Positions 61,804-64,000 of a stretch of DNA of 64,000 nucleotides are shown in pieces; position 1 is the stretch's first letter, and the number at the start of each line of letters is the position of its first letter. The notes under the pieces were generated by a model. The model saw nothing but the letters and a program-made list of their open reading frames with translations. It was not told the origin of the DNA and did no database searches. The position numbers and the translations under genes are program-made. The stretch lies in NCBI RefSeq assembly GCF_000519185.1, contig NZ_JAFA01000008.1, positions 60,404 through 124,403 on the forward strand, written 5' to 3'. Source of the DNA: Paraburkholderia nodosa DSM 21604. GTDB taxonomy: Bacteria > Pseudomonadota > Gammaproteobacteria > Burkholderiales > Burkholderiaceae.

Positions 61804-62211
61804 TCAGCGCGCGCGCCGATGCGCGACCCAGTCGCCGCCTGCGATCTCGGGGCGTCCTGCAATGGCGGCGGACGCAACCGGATAGTAGAGGCAAGCGATG
61901 CGTTCGCCCTGCACCTCGATATCCACTTCCTGCGAAACGAACAGATTGTCGACGCCTGGATAAACCTGCTCGATTTCGTCGAGCACGGCGAGGAGCGCGT
62001 CGTCGATTTCGTAGACGTCGCCAACGACCGTCGATTGCGCATCGGCCGACCCGGCCACCATCCCAGGATAACTGCCGAAGTCGAAGAGCCGGCCGGCGAG
62101 CGTGGTGAGACCGAGGTGGCGCGGGCGCGCGATCGCGTTGCGATCCGCCGCGAGGTTGATGTCGTTGGTCTCGCCCGCACGCAGCGTGCCGTAGACGAAC
62201 ACGTATTTCAT
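61804..62211 (-). CDS. Gamma-glutamylcyclotransferase-like (AIG2/YtfP) protein
   Basis: 135-residue protein of the GGCT/AIG2 fold. The N-terminal VFVYGTLRAGETND is the gamma-glutamyl-binding loop, followed by LFDFGSYPGMV, and the conserved acidic residue is in LLAVLDEIEQVYPG. The family includes enzymes releasing 5-oxoproline from gamma-glutamyl peptides or amines, but many members (YtfP type) have no proven activity. Single gene, divergent from an AraC regulator. Confidence 0.85.
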   Translation of the reverse strand: MKYVFVYGTLRAGETNDINLAADRNAIARPRHLGLTTLAGRLFDFGSYPGMVAGSADAQSTVVGDVYEIDDALLAVLDEIEQVYPGVDNLFVSQEVDIEVQGERIACLYYPVASAAIAGRPEIAGGDWVAHRRAR

Positions 62212-62325
62212 GGCTTTTCTCTCCTTCAGGGCGGCTCGCGCCACACGAGCACGCTGTCGATTCGCCCTCATTATGCCCGGCCATAAATGCGTGCGGCCCA
62301 GGCCTTGGAGCGCGAGACGTCTACA

Positions 62326-63291
62326 ATGGGTGCATCAATCGCCAAAGTCGTCGCCAAACCCGCCGAACCCGCCGCCCTGCCCGTCATGCCCGAGGATCTG
62401 CCCCACTTCGCATCCAGCGACGCACGCAACGAGGCGCAGCCGCACGCCGAACTCGTCGATATTCCGCCCGAGTTCGCGCCGACACCCACGCATCCCATCC
62501 GCGTGCGCTCGCGGCCCATGCCGGCCGGTGTGTGCATCGCGCAGCACGCGCATGCGTGGGCGCAACTCGCCTACTCGTCCCGCGGCGTGTTGCGCATGGC
62601 GACGCCCGGCACGACGTGGATGGTGCCGCCCTCGCGCGCGATCTGGGTGCCGCCACACATCACGCACGAAGTGGCCATCGTCGAGGACGCGTTCCTGCGC
62701 ACGCTCTACGTAGACGAATCGGTGATTCCGCCCGGCCTCGACGCGTGCCGCGTGGTCGAAGTCTCCGGCCTCCTGCGCGAGACGATCGCGGCGCTCGATG
62801 AGCGCGGCATTCCCACCGCACGCGAGCGCCTGCTCGGCGCGCTGGCGCTCGACGAGATCACGCGCTCGGCGCCGCTGCCGCTCGCCGTGCCGATGCCCGA
62901 GGAAAAGCGCCTGCGCGCGCTGTGCGAAGCGCTGATCGCCGACCCGGCGGGACCCGGCTCGCTCGAATACTGGGCCGCACACGTGGGCGCGAGCACGCGC
63001 ACGATCGCGCGGCTCTTTCGTCAGGAACTCGGGGTGAGCTTTTCGCAATGGCGCCAGCAGGCGATTCTCGCGCGCGCGATCCCGCTGCTCAATCAGGGAC
63101 GCCCGATGGCCGTCGTGGCGCAGGAACTTGGCTACCAGAGCCAGAGTGCGTTTTCGGCGATGTTTCGCCGCGCCTTCGGCGAGAGCCCGCGCGCCTTCAT
63201 CGCGCGCGGCACCGGCGGCCGCGACGAGGACGAACCGGAAGATTCCGTGGCCGCGGAGCGCGACGAACATCGCCACGACAACGCGCGTTGA
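62326..63291 (+). CDS. AraC-family regulator with cupin-like sensor domain
   Basis: About 321 residues. N-terminal part (about 50-170) resembles the AraC cupin sensor (HAHAWAQLAYSSRGVLRM, PPSRAIWVPPHITHEV, with His pairs that could bind a metal or ligand); the C-terminal ~100 residues are a double helix-turn-helix (SLEYWAAHVGASTRTIARLF and MAVVAQELGYQSQSAFSAMF). An acidic, His-rich tail follows. The start is uncertain: ATG at 62326 or ATG at 62287, 13 codons earlier; neither has a strong ribosome binding site. Target genes are unknown; it is divergent from the cyclotransferase gene. Confidence 0.9.
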   Translation: MGASIAKVVAKPAEPAALPVMPEDLPHFASSDARNEAQPHAELVDIPPEFAPTPTHPIRVRSRPMPAGVCIAQHAHAWAQLAYSSRGVLRMATPGTTWMVPPSRAIWVPPHITHEVAIVEDAFLRTLYVDESVIPPGLDACRVVEVSGLLRETIAALDERGIPTARERLLGALALDEITRSAPLPLAVPMPEEKRLRALCEALIADPAGPGSLEYWAAHVGASTRTIARLFRQELGVSFSQWRQQAILARAIPLLNQGRPMAVVAQELGYQSQSAFSAMFRRAFGESPRAFIARGTGGRDEDEPEDSVAAERDEHRHDNAR

Positions 63292-63309
63292 GTGGGAGAG
63301 CGGCCAGGC

Positions 63310-63774
63310 TCAGACGAGCCGCGTCATGTGGCGAATGGAGCCGAGGCGTGCAAGCCTCGGACCCGCCACGCGATAACCCATGCGCAGATAAAGACGCGCG
63401 GCCGGATTGTCGACGAACACGCGCAGTTGCAGCTCGCGCAGGCCGCGCTCGCGGGCCCACTGGTGCGAGATATCGAGCAGGAACGTGCCGGCGCCATTGC
63501 CGCGATATCCCTGGGCGATCTGCACGTCGCGAATGTGCAGCGAGTCGCCCTCCTGCGTCACCCGCAGCACGCCGATTGCCTCGCCGTCGAGTTCGAGGAT
63601 GAAGTTCTCCGACTCGCGATAGCTCGCCAGAAAGAGATCACCGCGCCAGACGAGGTGATGCCGCAGATAGTAGCCACCCATGTTGTTGCGCGTGAGCGTC
63701 TCCGCGAACTCGAAATCGTCCATGGTGGCGCGGCGCAGCTGAAACGGCGACGGAATGTCGTTCGGTGCGAACAT
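63310..63774 (-). CDS. GNAT-family N-acetyltransferase
   Basis: 154-residue GNAT protein: acetyl-CoA site IAQGYRGNGAGTFLLDISHQ (Q/R-x-x-G-x-G/A) near residue 88 and the C-terminal RVFVDNPAARLYLRMGYRV. Substrate unknown. It converges on the AraC gene with an 18-base gap and follows the tRNA-Asp terminator on the same strand. Confidence 0.88.
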   Translation of the reverse strand: MFAPNDIPSPFQLRRATMDDFEFAETLTRNNMGGYYLRHHLVWRGDLFLASYRESENFILELDGEAIGVLRVTQEGDSLHIRDVQIAQGYRGNGAGTFLLDISHQWARERGLRELQLRVFVDNPAARLYLRMGYRVAGPRLARLGSIRHMTRLV

Positions 63775-63895
63775 GTCGGCAAGCGGGCAAACGAAGTTTC
63801 GACAACGCTACGATAACGCGCGGCCGCCGGCAATCGCAGATTGTCCGTACGGCCAACGAAATGAAGGATGGGGATGGAAGCGGGAGAACCGTCTG

Positions 63896-63936
63896 GGGAA
63901 AAAGAAAAAGCCCGTTGGACGTATCCAACGGGCTTC
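63896..63936 (-). terminator. Intrinsic terminator of tRNA-Asp
   Basis: On the minus strand aagcccgttgga pairs with tccaacgggctt (63936-63909) around a four-base loop, then TTTCTTTTT. It lies directly downstream of the tRNA 3' CCA. Confidence 0.9.
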
Positions 63937-63940
63937 GTTC

Positions 63941-64000
63941 TGGCGGAGCGGACGGGACTCGAACCCGCGACCCCCGGCGTGACAGGCCGGTATTCTAACC
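63941..64000 (-). tRNA. tRNA-Asp (anticodon GTC), cut at 5' end by window edge
   Basis: The minus strand reads the D-loop end, an anticodon arm with loop CTGTCAC (anticodon GTC), variable loop, T-arm GGGTTCGAGTCCC and a 3' CCGCTCCGCCA end with encoded CCA. It matches the bacterial tRNA-Asp pattern almost throughout. About 17 bases of the 5' side (acceptor strand and part of the D arm) lie beyond base 64000. Confidence 0.97.

Overview
This window is a GC-rich chromosomal segment from a beta-proteobacterium, almost certainly a Burkholderiaceae member (Burkholderia, Paraburkholderia or Caballeronia type). The basis is the gene order (rpsB-tsf-pyrH-frr-uppS-cdsA-dxr-rseP-bamA-skp-lpxD-fabZ-lpxA-lpxB-rnhB, then smc-zipA-ligA-def, then dapC-dapD-dapE), the protein sequences, a DUF2866-like small protein, and an unlinked glyoxylate-shunt pair (aceA, aceB). 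I could not run a search, so the genus is an inference. Nearly all of it is core genome. I see no insertion sequence, prophage, integrase, CRISPR array or toxin-antitoxin locus.

Layout. 1-1.73 kb: divergent pair of the PEP synthase gene (ppsA, cut by the window edge) and its regulator ppsR. 1.8-18.2 kb: sixteen minus-strand genes that make ribosomal protein S2, EF-Ts, UMP kinase and ribosome recycling factor, then isoprenoid, phospholipid, lipid A and outer-membrane assembly proteins, ending with rnhB and a SpoU-type RNA methyltransferase. An rpsB promoter and an intrinsic terminator between rpsB and tsf are visible. 18.6-24.5 kb (plus): map, glnD and a pseudouridine synthase with a striking 13-copy 23-residue repeat. 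24.6-33.7 kb (minus): def, ligA, zipA, smc and an EamA transporter; a strong terminator separates smc-zipA from ligA-def. 34.0-40.3 kb (plus): dapC, dapD, an ArsC/Spx-like protein, dapE, prmB and a cardiolipin synthase. 40.4-50 kb: glutathione peroxidase, an ABC-F ATPase, a family III CoA-transferase, a DUF2866-like protein, radA, alr, lplT and thiD. 49.7-53.0 kb (minus): a tightly overlapped tsaB-rimI-UDG-DUF1853 operon. 53.2-55.6 kb: an acyl-CoA-binding protein and an RGG-tailed DEAD-box helicase with a long leader. 55.7-61.7 kb: the glyoxylate-shunt region (aceA, UspA protein, LysR regulator, HAD dehalogenase, aceB). 61.8-64 kb: a gamma-glutamylcyclotransferase-like protein, an AraC regulator, a GNAT acetyltransferase and tRNA-Asp cut by the window edge.

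How the genes work together: the first long block couples translation-factor supply to envelope building (undecaprenyl-PP, CDP-diacylglycerol, lipid A, BamA and Skp). The dap cluster supplies diaminopimelate/lysine and alr supplies D-alanine, both for peptidoglycan. ppsA/ppsR and aceA/aceB form the gluconeogenic and acetate/fatty-acid growth module. The most informative non-coding region is the AT-rich aceA upstream region, which carries two perfect 16-bp palindromes and an adjacent perfect 12-bp inverted repeat. I did not find convincing evidence for a wholly undescribed system. The best candidates for a second look are the repeat-bearing pseudouridine synthase, the aceA control region, the UDG/DUF1853 pair and the structured leader of the helicase gene.
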